From positions 239,770 to 303,769 of the forward strand of contig VXAA01006072.1 in NCBI GenBank assembly GCA_013399115.1: a stretch of DNA of 64,000 nucleotides, read 5' to 3'. The notes beneath the pieces were generated by a model. That model was not told the origin of the DNA. It saw only the letters and a program-made list of their open reading frames with translations, and did no database searches. Made by a program: the position numbers and the translations under genes. This document shows positions 25,188-39,674 of the stretch, one piece after another (the stretch's first letter is position 1; each line of letters opens with the position of its first letter). This DNA comes from Anseranas semipalmata. Lineage: Eukaryota; Chordata; Aves; Anseriformes; Anseranatidae.

Positions 25188-25769
25188 ATCTATCTGGAGA
25201 ATTTCCTCTGGATTTTTAATGGTTTGAGAGTCGATTCCAGGATACCCTAAATACAAGGTACACAAGGCACATATACACAACAGGCACAGAAGTAATTGCA
25301 TTTTTTCCCTTTCAAGAGACTAAGTGCTAGCTTTAGACAAGACTACTGGTCTAAATCCCAGCATTCTCTTTTTCCTTGAACTAATTTCTAATTGAGGTCG
25401 TGCTATGGAAGGCAACCTGGTGGTTGATGCATTAAACTGTATTAATCTTTCATAGCAACAGCAAAAATGAAGAGATTCCAGCATTAACTTTAAATGCACA
25501 ATTCAGTGCCTTAAATTATCTTGAGATGGGCGTATTTAACTAGGGAGAACGAGACAACTGATAGAAACGTAGCATAACCCTGTCACCCAAGAGCTGAAGG
25601 GCAGCATCTGAGCACCCGGAGAAGAGGGACAGCCACAGAGCTGGACGTGGACACGAACACGAGGCGCTGCCAGGAGGCAGGGAGGATGACCTCCATGGAG
25701 GGGTAGAACGCAGAGGCTGAGCAAGAGGAGCGTGTGGTGGCTGGGGGAGGCTGTTTGGATCTCACGGAG

Positions 25770-26020
25770 GATGGGCAGCAGGCACGAAGGAGCAGGCAGC
25801 GGCAGACGTCTGCAGGGTGCTGGTACCCGAGCTACAGAGCAGAATCCCTTTGCTGATAAACCCGTTCCTTCGGTGCTCGCCGTTCTGCGCCCCCTGCCCC
25901 CAGGGAACGGGGAGCTGCCAGCCCCGCCACGCTGCTCGGCCTCGCCGAGGAGGCTGCCACCAGCAAAGCACCAAGCTGCCCGAGCAGCCTCATCTGGGGG
26001 ACGACTGCTGCACCCGCCCG
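25770..26020. promoter_or_regulatory. CpG-rich islet with CTCF-like core
   Basis: About 22 CpG in roughly 250 bases. On the minus strand CAGGGGGCGC (25896-25887) matches the strong half of the CTCF motif, but the left half does not match. The several overlapping open frames here reflect GC richness. Confidence 0.4.
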
Positions 26021-29000
26021 CAAAATTCAAGCCGTTGCCTTCCCTAAGCAATAGATGCGCTGGCCTGAAATTCTCACTACCAATTTGAGGAGATTTCTCA
26101 TGAGAAATCAGGCTAAGAGTTTAAATTTTAGTCTGTAAAGCTCTTTGAATTAACCTTATATCCGTTCCCTCAGATGCATGGAAGAGATGGTGGAATTTAT
26201 TTTCTTTCAAAAGCTTCCTCAGGAACACAGGACATCTAGGGTCAGCAGGGCACAAAGAGACATCAGTACGTATATAGTTCTAAATCTAGTTAAATCAGCA
26301 TACAGACATTCGCTGGCTCTGCGTTGATCTGCATGCCACAATTTTTCCAACAGACCTTTCTAGCGCTAGGGGAAGCGCTGGGAACAGAGGAGACCAAGGA
26401 GCAGCCAGCCTGCGGGAAGCTGGTGGTTATGCCCTCCACTTCCAACACTGTGCATCCTGGCTACATCTGCAGCCACCAGATTTACACTGTATGGATTTCA
26501 CAGACCTCTTCAAAGATCAGTCAGCCCAGAATTCCAAAACCTAGCAATTTTGCCAGTTTCTCAGACCAAAACCTTTTGAGATTTTTTGTTTAAATCAAAT
26601 AATTTGGAGAGAAGAAAATGGCAACAGACTGATACAACTCCGTGTACCACAGAAACGGAAACGAACTGTGAAGGGCTTGGAAAACTAAAAAAAATATTTT
26701 TTTTACACTCATGTAAGTACAAGACTGAGATTTCCTGCAATTGTTTTAAAGGGAATCAAGATTTAATAGGGCTGTATGTTTTATAACGCGCTCCCCTGTT
26801 CCTCTTCAATACCTTGGTAAGGGAAGATAAAGTGTAATCAGTGAAGTAATTGCACTGTTCTACATTTCATGTCTCAAAAAGAATGACTAGGGGGTACAAA
26901 GCCACTGCAAGGCAGGGTTTAGTTTAGAAAAAATACAGGTTTTCCTTTTGTTATTTTCTTTTTTAACCGTTGTCTTCCTTCTTCCTCCAGCTGCTCCTGG
27001 TGTTCCTTGATAACCCACACGTTTCTCCCACTCACAATCTGTGCCTGTCCTGTACCTGCTACACCAATGACAGGGGCAAATTCCCACTGCTCCTCAGCAG
27101 CACTGCTCTCAGGACCCTGAACAGCCAGCCTGCAGAGAGCATCCTTGACTGAAATGCTGGTTTGTCCTCAACGTGCTGGCAGTGACATCCTGAATACAAA
27201 CAGGAGTGAAACTCTGGTCTCTAACACCTTGACCTTGAGGCTTGCCGAAGCACCACCCGAGACAGATCACCAGCGGAGCCCAAGGCGTGGGAACACGCAG
27301 GACAATCTTGGGAGAAGGCAGCGAGGGAGCAAAACAGCCCCGGAATCTTTTTGTCTCTCTTAGATCTTATGTGTTTCTGGACAGATACAAGAGATGTATT
27401 TGTACTAGAAGAGCTTGCTCAGCCCCACTGGCCCCTAGGCAAAAACACCAGAAGGTGAGACCACTGCCAGTCACAGGCTGCGAGCAGTTTATACCAGCAG
27501 TGGTGGATTAAAAGCTGTGTCTGCCTTCACCTCAAAATCACATTTAACTAGCCACGTAAAAATATACCACAAGGAAACATAAATAAGGTCTAATCTGTGA
27601 CAGATGATTTAAAACTTCTCACGAGAAACACTGGGTGGTCAGACTTCACTATTCAACCTAGAAATAGAGTTGCCATGGTCCAGGGTGGTGTTCAGGATTT
27701 AGCAATATGTGTGATCTGATTTGAATTGCCCTAAGACAACTCCAGAAACACTTTATCCTGTCCAGGAAAAAGTTAGGAGATCTCTGAATAACCTTTAATT
27801 TGTACATGAGCTTGACAGCAATCCAGCGGAGGTTAAGAACAGCACATAGATTAGCCTGGGCATTAGAAGATAGTATTTAAATAGTGCAAGCAGCAAAGTA
27901 GAGAGTCTTAATATAGAACAAATAACCAAATACTTACTAATACATTGTCAAATGTGAAATGTTTTAAAGTATTTTATATACAAAGAGCTGTCTTTGAATA
28001 CTCCTAGGGCTCACATTTATTTAATATGCACTTTGAAAACAGAAAAATACGGTACTGTAATTCCTGGCTTCCAAAGTTCCAAACAGAAATTCATTTCTGA
28101 GTTGTCTACTACCTTTCAGAAGAACATCTCCTGTGCCACTGAAATGTGTAACAGAAGATGATACTGCACAACTAGAAGTGCAAAGCAAAATAAAACAAAA
28201 GGCACTTCTTTTTCTTGTGCAGGTATTATTATTCCAGACAATGGAAATTCCTTTTCATCTGTGTCACTGCTCCCAGCTGGAAGCTTTAACTTACAAAGGC
28301 AGCTGACAGGGACAAGATAATTCTGCCATGAGCTGGGACTGCTTTTGTTCATCTAGAAACACCCAGCTGAGCCAGCGGTGCTGACACAGAAGTCCTGCGC
28401 CCTGGCACAGGGGGCAGACGAGGAGCAGGGAATTCTCCAGTCTTCCTTGCTCTGGAGCAACGAACTCACCACAGAACAAGAGCATTCACCAGGATCGGGT
28501 CAGAGGAGACGCGATTCCTCGGTACCCAAACACTCACGGCGTTTACAACAGCTGGCATGCAAGCCCTGAACACATCCCGCGCTGCCAGACCGTGCACCGC
28601 CCCAGCACAGCTCAGCTCAGCCCAAGCACAGAGGAGTTTGCAAAGGGGTTTCCCCAGGAGCACAGTTCCGTATGGTGGTGGATTTCAAACTTCAAACCAC
28701 GGAACAAGGCAGAGAAACTGAAGGAGAAAAAGCTACTATTGTCTCTTTCAAAACCATGATTTTTACTGTTTTCCAGTCATTCCTTTATCACGGTACATCT
28801 GGACTCTTGAAAGACCAACCTGAGACTTCAATAGCCATTGAGCAGTCGGTCATACAAGCTGCGTGGGCAGCTGTTTGAGTGAGTTTAATAACCTTCTAAA
28901 GAGGTAATGTAGCTGTGCCACTGCTTGTGTATAAAAAAGGTAGCCATGATCAAAGCACGTAAACTCATAGACAGCGACCTGCCCTAATTCAGCTTGCTTA

Positions 29001-32000
29001 GGAATATTCTTTCTTAATATGCACCCAGCTCATGAAAATCACATAACTGCAATGGATCTATTTGACCCAGCTGCTGTACCTAATGTTGACTACCTTTTAA
29101 GGGAGATAAATTTGCTATGGAAATCACTGAAGCATTTCTTCCTTCCGTCACTTGCTCTCTCCAGTTGTCCAAGTTTTGAATCCAGGTTTTACAACTTATT
29201 TTGCAAAAGCCTTCAGATTCTTCCAACAATAATACTGAGGGCCCAGCAAAGGTTTCTTTGGATTTGAATTCCTAAGAGGTACTCTTAGGAAGAAGAGACA
29301 GAGCAAAGATCTGCTCCATTGTTGCATAAATAGTTTCAAAACATGTCCCACTATCCACGCACATACTAACCAATCCTTATCAAATTAGCATATAGAAGTG
29401 TGAATATCTAGGTACCGAGTATGATTTAACAGTGCCAACCTCTTTTTAGACTGTTACTCTGTAAAAGATTTACTACTGTATTCAGACTTTTTCCCCTATT
29501 AAATGAAGAACAAGTGTGAGGCACAGATCCCTTAGCTGACATTTCAAAGGACTTTGCTTTATTTTCATAATTCAGAAGTACAGAATCTCCTCTTCCTCCT
29601 TCTGTTGTTATAGCAATCTTTAGATGGGAATTCTGTCACTGCATTTCAAACACTCTCAGACAGAGCTAAACCCAAAACACTTCTATCCTCATCATCTTCT
29701 AGAAATGCCAGCATTATAAAGCATGCCCCAAGTGGCTTCTACCCTTTCCCAGCTAACCCAAGCCAGAGATGCAATAATAGCTGGTCTGGAATAAGAAGAA
29801 ATTTTAATTTCAAAGCTCTACTGACATTCACCAAGTGCTTTCAAAGTTTATAACAACAGAACACACTGCTTCAAATTCTGTTTTGAATGCAGATGGTACA
29901 GTTTCTTCTCTGATGTGCTGAAGGTCTAGTTTGCCTCAATAACCCTATTAACTTTTAAATATTAACGCATTTCTAAGAATTAAGAACGGTTAAATGCATA
30001 CCTGAAGATATACTTTTTTTTGTTTTTAATTGGTATTGTTGTAGACAGACCAAGAAATAGGAAGCTGACATTTCTAAATACCAAGAGAGAAAATCTCAGA
30101 AGAATGTATCCAGAGCTCACAATAAGCTTTCCCTCCAGAGACGTGCCGTCCCTCAGCGCTGTTCCTAAAGGAGCATCAAGCTCAAAGCTATTTTTTGCAT
30201 GTATGCAAACGTATCAAACGCGTTTGGAAGCTGATTGCCCCTCAAAAACCAGACACTCCCTGCAGCAGCAGCGTCAGGGTATAGAAGTGGAAGTAAGACT
30301 AAGGACGTGTCTAAGGGTTTGTATGTGTGTGAGATGGAAGAAGACGAGCAACTCTGCTTTTCACAGGGTGCCATGGATTCCCAGCCCCACACAACCCACC
30401 TTCACACATGCCTACCAGAAAAGGAACTTGCTGCAGTGTCAGAAGTTAGCAGCAGCTTCTGTGGCGACCTCTGGGGACTGGGCTGTGAAGAGCAGCTGGC
30501 CCTTCCGAGGTTCTGCAGTTGCTTTCCACATCTAGCAGCCGCTCGTACCCAGGACGACGCAAGCCTGCTGCCAGGCAGGACAGAGTCCCGATGTAGCTGT
30601 GTTCTGCCACGCTCTGTGCGAGAGGACCAAGCGCTTGCCTCTCGAGTCGGCACCTGGGACAGGTACTGGAATAACCCACGCTTCAGCCCTGCCTGATCAA
30701 GGCAAGGAAGGGCAAGGAAGTTCCAGCCTGATCCTCGTATTGAGCCTGCCACGCTGGCATATAGGTGCCGGGCCACAAGAAGAACGTGTCACACAAAATA
30801 GTTGTGTAAAATGTTCCTGGTAGCACACTACTACCAGCTACTTGTCTGTCTGTTGTTATTTCTGGCTGATGTCTGGATCAGGCAAATGACTTTTGAAACT
30901 CCAGCCAGCACATGCTGGTCCTCTCCCCAGGAGGACACAGCGCACACCAGCTCTCAGCGCTTCCTGTATTTATCCCACAGGTACAGCACAGCAAGTTCAG
31001 AACACGGGGTTCCAGGTGGCTGAAAAGGATGCAAGCAACACCTTGCTGCCTGCCTGGAGGAACAGCAGATAAATGCCATTTACTGTTCCATGAAGCCTAT
31101 CTGGTACATGGTAGCCAATGAGTCCTTTTTATATTTATTCTTTGGTTTTGCTCTGGGGCTTTGTCATTTATAGCTTCTTTAAATTTGTTACTTTTGATAT
31201 CAGTGACTGGTAATAGAATTCCTGGGGGAAGAACATCAATAATGTTCAAAACACTTTCATAACATTGGCTTTGATTGCCTTGCAACATTTTTGTTCCTGT
31301 AGCGTAACCCTTATGACACTGCTATATAACACATAGGTTATTCATTGGAGGTTCTGTTGTGCCTTTATTATCTTTTCAGACAAGAGTAACCCACAGTGTC
31401 AGGGAGTCCAAAGTTCTCCCCTGTGGTACATATTTTCCATTTGGAGTCCAACTTTACTTTGCATTTAAGGTTCAGGTTAATAAAGGTGAAAGACTCCAAA
31501 TTAAGGGTGCATAGGGAGGCCAGCAACACATACTCCAGATTGGGGATGTCACCAGAGGTCAAGACTGGGACAGGTACCAGTGATAGGCCGAAACACAACA
31601 TCAAAGACATGCCGTCTCTTTCCTTGAAGTAAGACTCCTCCATTCTTACTACAATCGCTGGCTTTTACTTGTTAGGCATGAAATCCCAAAAAGGACTCAC
31701 AGCAACCAGCTGGGAACTGATACAGCATTTTAGACTGGAAGCATTAAATAATAAGACAAAGAAGTATCAGACTTGAATTTCTTCTGAATTGCAAGAGAAA
31801 AATTATTAGACACCCTTCTTTCGTCTTCACTATCACTCAGAAGTCTTGAATTTCCCCAGATAGAAGAGATTAACAAACAGAGATTAGCATCTAAGAGCTC
31901 CTGCTGTAGGCTGTTAGACTGGATCTAGCTCTCCGGGCTTCCTGTACGTATTTCTAGACTCCCAGGTGGATGCCTTGAAATCTTAAAAGGAAATGTGAAC

Positions 32001-34398
32001 CTCATCAATGCTTTGTTATGCTGCTCTGACCTGCTGATGAGAACAGTTATCTCCTTATCAGACCATTTCAAGGACTTTGAGTCCTTTATAAACGGTATAG
32101 GTATTTGGTCTTTAGTACTTTCCGATGATCGGATTTTGTTTCTCTATTTCATGTAAGAGAACAAACACAGAGAATTATGTAAGTGTAGCATCCTAGTATA
32201 CATGAGCATCTTGCGGAATTCCCAACACAGACTTCCAGTTCCTCATCCCCACAGAAAATGGTCCACTGAGAGCCACACGTGCTGAGTAGGGAACCTTTAT
32301 GATCACATAATACGACAGCACTCGGCAACAAGATAAGCAACAGGTTTGTCTATGGGCCTGATGCATCTTCCAGGTCCAAAGGGATGGAGTAAACCCTGGA
32401 GCACCGGAAAGCATATATTACTGTGATTAAGTAGTGAGAATCAGGCTCCAAATGATACCAAAAGCCACTGAAGTTAAAGGAAGAAGATAAAAATTAATCC
32501 ATTAGAGAATTAGTTCTAGATTCCCCTGTTGTGTTTGCTGATTATCTGGGACAAAAAAAATTACGCAAACCCAACTTTACAGATTAATCTGAACCCTGCT
32601 GCTTGAACTGTATACTGGAGCTTCTCAGTGCGAGTAGTCCCCTGAAGTTCAAGGGAAGCCTCTGAGCAAAGCAGCTGCAGAAACCACCAAAAATGGACAT
32701 TTAGCAATGGCTTGGACCCTTTATCAATCACAGTGCAGGTGCTGAACTCCCACAGGTGTGAGCAGGGTATTATGATTACGTGTGCACTGTAGGAATGCAG
32801 CTCTCAGCAAACACTTTCAGCAGTCAAACGCTCAGCTACTCAGGGACCTGTACCACCTGGGCCACCAGGATGTTTTGAGAAATAAGAGGATAAGGAGGTT
32901 TGGTCCTAACTGCATTTATTTCAGTGGAAGAGCTAGAACGCTCCTTCAACACTAAGAGCTGAGATAGTTACAACATTATTTTGGGTGCTGTGGGGCAAAG
33001 CAATTGCACACGCACTGTGTTGTCAACAGAACACCAGGCAGAGCAAGACAGCAGAAGCCTCACCACAGAATACAACTGATACAGAGAAAATAAATGGATA
33101 AGTGTACCCTAAGGAATATTAACAAAGCTTTTCGTAAAGCTACAGCACCATTGTGCTCCTTTCCAGGAATGCTAAGAGCTATGGGCATCAACTGATCACT
33201 TCCAGGGTGGACAAACAGCTCCGGTTACCACCTGCACAACTCCGAATTCAAAGAAGCAAGACACATTCCTTCCTGACTCCTTCTGGCTTACAATCAGGTC
33301 TCTCTTTCCCAGGTGTACTGTGTAAAAGGGCTGTCGTACACTGACAGAAGAGAATGGCAAACTGGATAATGAGCCCTGTCCTGCCTCAAACTCCTGTGGT
33401 AGAACCAACAACTTGGCTGCTATCTAAAGATACTATTATTATTAATTGCAATGAGCAGAAGGGGTGTTACAACCTGGCTAAAGCAAAGTAAATCATTCTT
33501 CAGCATAATATACCACTCTCAAATCCACTGCATGGGAGCAGCCTGGTAATTTTCTAGCAGATGACAGGACACTGATAACCTCAAAAGCTCTGTTATTTAA
33601 ACAGAAGAAGGTGAGCTTTGTTTAGCCCTTGGGCTCAGGCTGAATGGATGACAGATGTTGAAACTACAACCAATTCGATTTTTAGGTAGTGAGAGCACAT
33701 TCATCAGGCAAGTGTTTGAAGATGTGGCACACCGGCGCTACCAACTTCCTGCCCGGCGAGGCCCCGAGGATGCGAAATGCTGCTCGTGTCCCTGCAGTGG
33801 TGGGCAGGGCTGGGATGCTGAGGGCACCTGCCTCTTCACTGCGCAGCTTTTCCCCGGCTTTTTCTCACCTTGTCTCTTCAGAGATTTTCCCTGACCATTT
33901 TACTTCGCAGCATGCTCTAGTAGCAGTAGTAAATATTTGGCAATGCCTTATGAAGAATATAACAAATAGCAATATATTTGCTGTTAGATGCAGAAATTCC
34001 TTTTCTGTTTTCTACCATTTTTTTTTAAACTTACTCTCCAGAACTGCTATAAAGTAGAGAGATTTTATAAATTCAGTGCTGCTGCCTATAGCATACACTC
34101 ACATTAGCAAGAGAAAAGAACATCTAATGCTGACATTGTACACTTCACAAAATATGAAGAGGCAGGGAAACAACCTGCTAAGTTTTAGCAACAGGCACAG
34201 ACTATTACACACAGCAAGTCATTATTCATTTCACTGATCAGCTACTTGACCCAGCTACATACATTGGTATCTTCTGAGACATCCCAAAAAAGCAGCAGTA
34301 GACAGAACATCCAGTGCCAGACATGGGAATAATTAAAGCGTAACCCAAGTACTTTCAAGTTTGTAAATCCTAGGGAAAGTAAGCACAGATCAAAGGTG

Positions 34399-34425
34399 TT
34401 TTTTTTTTTTTTCCCCCCCTCCTCC
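34399..34425. repeat. Poly-T/poly-C tract
   Basis: Fourteen T followed by seven C and a pyrimidine-rich tail. The tract ends in CAG on the plus strand, but no exon follows. Confidence 0.8.
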
Positions 34426-36251
34426 AGCTCAGGCACCAATGCATCTGAAGCAGTATCTAAGAAACAGGTAACTCCAAGGAATGAACAGCTTATGAGAAGA
34501 CTCCTTGAAATCTCACAAACAGCAATATCCTCCACTACCCAGACTCAGAGCAATTTGTGCATTTCCAAATTTACTGCGTTTTCTTCCCTCCTGTCTTGCA
34601 CACACAATTTGGAAATAATCAATATGCCTAAGGAAACTATCCAAACTTCCATGCCTAAGGAAACTAAAGCAGGAAAATAAACGCAGACTAAAGCCACTAT
34701 GTGCAAGATCCGAAGAAATATACAGATGTGCGAGTGTGGTTGATTTACACCATAGCACATCCATTTGTTTGGCTGAAGGGGCCTCTGTCTAAAAAAAGAA
34801 GAGTTTCAAGACATTTTTCTTCCTTACCTTTCCATTTCAACATTTCCAGTCTTTTCTGCTTTGGCTCAGTGCTAGACACACTGGATACACTGTGTGATGG
34901 ACCTGCACGACCAGCAAAGCCCAGACTTGGCAGGCTTCAGAAACAAAACCCCTCTCAGGGCCGCCAGCCCTTGCATTCATACGGACAGCCCTCGGGCAAA
35001 ACAAGCTTTAGAGAACTCAGCTTATCTCGGAGTCGTGTCTTAGCACTGGTCACCAAAAAGCAAAGTTCATCCCTGTCATACAAAAAGTTCTATCGTACCA
35101 ATCGGGGTTTCTAGGATTACAGGTAAGTACATCAGTTGTAGCTTAGGGATATTTGGATGGCAACAAAGCAGACCCCAGAATTTGAAGGTAAGTTCCCAGC
35201 AATACCACAAACTCCCCACTAAGTTCACCATGTCATCAGGAAAAAGTGAAATCTAAAGAGCATTGTCAACTTGAATGATTTTCCAGGTTCTTGTCACTGA
35301 ACAACCATCATCCCTCTGAGCATAAGGCAGGCGATAAAGCCAACAGAACTAATAAAGGAAAACTGTGGAGCTTGACAGATCTGGCTGTCCCTGGCATGTG
35401 ACAGACTATTTTACCAAGAAGGCAAATTGAAACTACATCAGACTTGTCCACAGGGTGAGACCTTAAAAAAAAAACAGCACTGACTCCCTAATTTTTTAAC
35501 TATTAAATTCTACTAAAAAAGGTCCATTTTGAAAGACCATTCAAAAGATTTCTCAGAATATATTTGCACCTGATATAGCAGTTGCTCAATAATTGTTGTG
35601 TAATTCCTACCTCTGCTGAACATAAGAACATGGACCTAGCTGGTTCTCTAACACCAGTAATTTTTCACTGCTGCTTAATGGATGCACCTTACCTTGCTAA
35701 TACTGTTTGTCCACATAGACAATTCCTATAGATATCCAAGGAGTTTGATATGAGTTCAGATTAAAACCAAACTGTTTCTATGACTGGAGATGGGACCAGT
35801 ATGTAAGGCTGAGGATGATACCTTCTTATGACATAGCGGTAAGTCTGGAGAGCATCCAGAGAAAGCTGGTGCCCATCTCTCCGTTTCATTTACTTGGGTT
35901 CTGGAAAACAGAACGTTCATCCTCTGGAAGGAGCCAGGTGGACGGCAAACAGGGTGGCTGCTTATGGGTCCAGCCCAGCAATGACTCTCTTGTTATTTGC
36001 ATTTCTCCGAACACTGAAAAATTGATTAGAAGCTTTAATTGTTCTCTGAAAGTTGGAATCCTGGAATCTCTGTGATGAGCCTGCTCTAAATGTTTTGCAG
36101 CAAACTCTAGACTTAATTTATCCAAGAACTCGTTAACATTTCCTCTGTGCACTCACTGAATGAATGTGCTTTTGAAGGCACTTATTTACCAATAAATTAC
36201 AACAGTCCAAAATCATTAGCAACAAAGTAAATTGTTTTAATTGATCTGAAC

Positions 36252-36267
36252 TTTTTTTTTTTTTTTT
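36252..36267. repeat. Poly-T run
   Basis: Sixteen consecutive T in AT-rich intron. A second T-rich tract lies at about 36617-36642. Confidence 0.85.
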
Positions 36268-38329
36268 AAACAATGCAGGAACTTTGTTCCTGTATAACCA
36301 CACTTTCTAACGAACTAAAATAGCATGTTAATCACTTGGAACTTATCAACTTTAAAATACCCTGAAAAGCTTCATGGTTGAAATGCTTTGCTGAAGAGTA
36401 AATTTACACTTCCACTGACTCTTTCATGTTCACGTTTGTAATGAAGGCTGAACCTTTTTCACAAACCTTGTAAAGGTCCAAGGACTTGTCTATGGCAAGA
36501 GGTACACCAAGACAGCAAGCCACGGACAGGTTTTTTATACTGGGGGAACAGCATTTCAAGACACACTTACTCTTGCTACACCATCCACAAACATCTATAA
36601 ACAATATGCACAGAAATTTTTCTTTTTCTTTTTTTTTTTTTTCAGGGATCTTAGAAGACTATACAGATTTAAATAATATCAAGATTTCATTTAGTATAAC
36701 CTCAGCCAAATAAAGGTTCAGAGGTCTTGTTAACAAATATCTACACCGAGTTCAACCCCTTCCTGCTGTCTGAATAATTGCAACCTCTGCAAACAACAGC
36801 AAAGAGGTAATCTAAAACAAACAAGCTGCACTGCCAATTAGCATAAATACATTTTCTATTCAAATTGGTTGGGGGGGGTGGTTCAGAGGAAATATTTGAT
36901 TTATGAATAGAGTATAAATGGTGTCTTTCAAAGTAACAGTCTTAGGCACAGATTAGTTCTCCATCCTTGCTGCTTCTGATAGGGCTAATCACCACCCTAA
37001 ATGAGTGTTTCAGCTGAACCTGACATTGGAAATCACATATAATTATACTGATTAATTTTGCTGAAAACATGCAGTGTTTTGCTATAGAAGTGTAAACATA
37101 ATAAGGTGAAAGGGTGATACAAATAGTAAAAGCTGACTGCTGTTCAGAAAAAATGCTCAGGTGCTAAAGACATTTGAGTGACTGCACTTATTAAGAGCAA
37201 TGATGATCGTCACATCTGCTCACCAATTTCTACAAAAAAGGCAGAGGAAAAATTGTGGACATATGACTCAGGAGCACAGTTGCAACCTACTAAATGCATC
37301 AAATTATTTATATATACATCAAAATACAATGAAATGTAACTTTATAAAAGGACCCCTTGAAACAGCACCAGTACTGCAGACCATCTGCATATTAAGTGTC
37401 TGGACTGTCCAAAGAAACAGGTAGATCAGATAAGGGAGTCTTGACTGTTAGAGCTGAAGACAGAGGCAGTATCAAAGGAGAGGGAACTCCAGCTGGTTTC
37501 CTGGGAGTGAGTTATTTAAAAGCTAGTAGAAGAAATGTAAAAGACAATGTAACAAAAGGAGATTGCAAGAGGAAAACAAACAAACAAAAAACTAACTAAA
37601 ATAAGGAGTTCCTTCTTTGTCTTCCCTGTGTAACATCAACATTTCAGAAGAAATTACAGCAGCTCTAGAAACACACTTGTCATCAGCACCTAAAGAAGAG
37701 ATATGATTTCTATGAGGGGGGAAAATGATAGCAGAATTTCAACAACAAAGCCCAATAACTTCACGAAAGAAACCAGCATTATACAAAGCTAAAAGGAAAT
37801 GCATCTGCTTTAGGTGCTATCTCTTGCTGTACAACATTCTGAAAAGCCACTGAAAGAAAATTGCTTGGTTTTCAATTTTAAAGCCGTGCTTAACCAAATA
37901 CTATCAGTCTTCTGACCTATTGGCAAGGAAAAGTAGCAAATTACTTGTTCTTCCTGTAGCACCTAAAATTACAACAGCTATGCTATTGGTCCCTTGTTAC
38001 CTAAAAGTCAACACTTACAGAGCTGATAAATTGCTGTGAACATTCTTCCCGTGTGCTGCCTTTTGGGGAGGCATCTTAAGTTCTTTGGATGGTTTAGCTT
38101 ATTTGCTAACACACAAAAATTATCTACAGCAAAGCATGTGAACTCCACAGAGAAGAAGCATGGGTTTGATGGAAAATACCATTTTCCAGGTATCTTTCAC
38201 CTGGAAAACCGTTTTACAGAAATTAGAGCACAGTATGTCTTGGTCTCATGAAGCAGCACTGCCTTTGTAAGAGGCAGCACTTCACTCTCCTAAGTGCTCG
38301 GACCAGAAGTTGTGGTCTGGTTTCCTGTA

Positions 38330-38640
38330 CACCAACTCTCTACGGCAGACGAGCTTTTGGCAAAAAGGAGATAGAGCGGAGGCCTGCAAGATACCCACGT
38401 TTCCTGAAGAAGCGCTGCCAGCTGCCTACAAGCAGCGGCCCACTGCCAACAGTTCACACCCCAGCTCCACCTCGCACCAGCGGACGGGACGCGCGTCCAA
38501 GCAGAAGAGCAAAAAGCGGGCGCCCGCCTGCGGGCATGCACAGTGCCTCGGGAGCCCGAGAGGACCAGGGTTTGCTCCCCCCCGGCACAGAGCCTGGAGA
38601 TAAACGGAAGAGAAAGGAGTGCGTTCGCCTCCTCCACGCA
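38330..38640. promoter_or_regulatory. CpG-rich islet
   Basis: Roughly 25 CpG in 310 bases, including GACGCGCGTCC. Long overlapping open frames on both strands follow from the composition. No recognised domain or splice structure is present. Confidence 0.4.
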
Positions 38641-39430
38641 AACACGAAGCTGCAGCTCAGTAACATTAAGTCTGACATGGGGAAGCTGTGATGCATTACT
38701 CACCCTGCTAAGTTTAATGTATGATTTAGAAAGATATCACCAAAATGGAAAAGAGACCATTTTAAATAGCTCTGAAGGGTATTCAGCTCAGGCATCGCAC
38801 ACAGTTAATGTTTAAGAGGAGCTGCTAGCCCAGTGGCAGCAAACCACCCCATGCTGAATAATCTGATTTAGATGCATCTCAACGCTGAAACACTCTAGAA
38901 AGAATTCATTAATTTTCATAGGCCAGATTTAGGCTTTGTATCGAGTGTTAGCTATTACCTCGCTGTCTGATGACCAAAAGCCATCAGATCTGAAAGCCTT
39001 TATCCTCCAACTGCTGCTCGGTATAATAGGCAGCCTCAACCAGGCAGTTTGAAACTGCATCTTGAAGTTAAAAAATAATCACAAATTATATTAAAAAGAC
39101 TTTAGAGAATGTATCACCACAAGAAAATTTAGTCACCACAAACCATCCCAATGCTCACGTAATACAACATAGAAGGTTGTATTACTTTGGTTTAAAAGGA
39201 AAGAATATAAACTTTGCCATACTATTTATCTCAGGGAAAACGTGAGCTTTGCCAGGGCTTAGGGAGTCTTCTACCCTTTCTGCTCTGGAGGGATGGTGCA
39301 GAAGAGGGGCACTCCAGCTGCTTTTTTGCTTCTGTTTCAGGAGGATTGTACGTGGGTGACTGTCAATCCAGCACCTGCCTAACAGGAGAAGCATTAACAA
39401 GGAAAATTTTTGCTGGCTGAACTTGCCTAA

Positions 39431-39444
39431 GTGCCCCCTAGAGT
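39431..39444 (-). promoter_or_regulatory. Candidate CTCF-binding motif, minus orientation
   Basis: On the minus strand ACTCTAGGGGGCAC matches 12 of 14 positions of the CTCF core consensus, including the whole TAGGGGGCAC half. It faces the plus-oriented motif at 14063-14076. Inferred from the motif only. Confidence 0.35.
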
Positions 39445-39664
39445 CTACATTTCAGAATTAATGACTTCTGATGTTGCTCATGCAATCACCAGAGCTCCTA
39501 TGAAAAATATTTTGATGATTAGGGAATGCCATGTTAAGACTATGAATTTGAAGAGCGTCTAGCGGAGCAGAGCCACCTCCAGGCTGTCTTCCAGCAGCAA
39601 AGCAAGCCAATGCCACAGAGACCATGGAGAAAAAGGTGCAAGGGGAAGGTCCGCATGGTCTGAC

Positions 39665-39674
39665 CCTATATAGG
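39665..39674. promoter_or_regulatory. Consensus CArG box
   Basis: CCTATATAGG is an exact CC(A/T)6GG CArG element, the binding site of SRF. It is palindromic. A 10-bp match is expected occasionally by chance in 64 kb. Confidence 0.35.
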
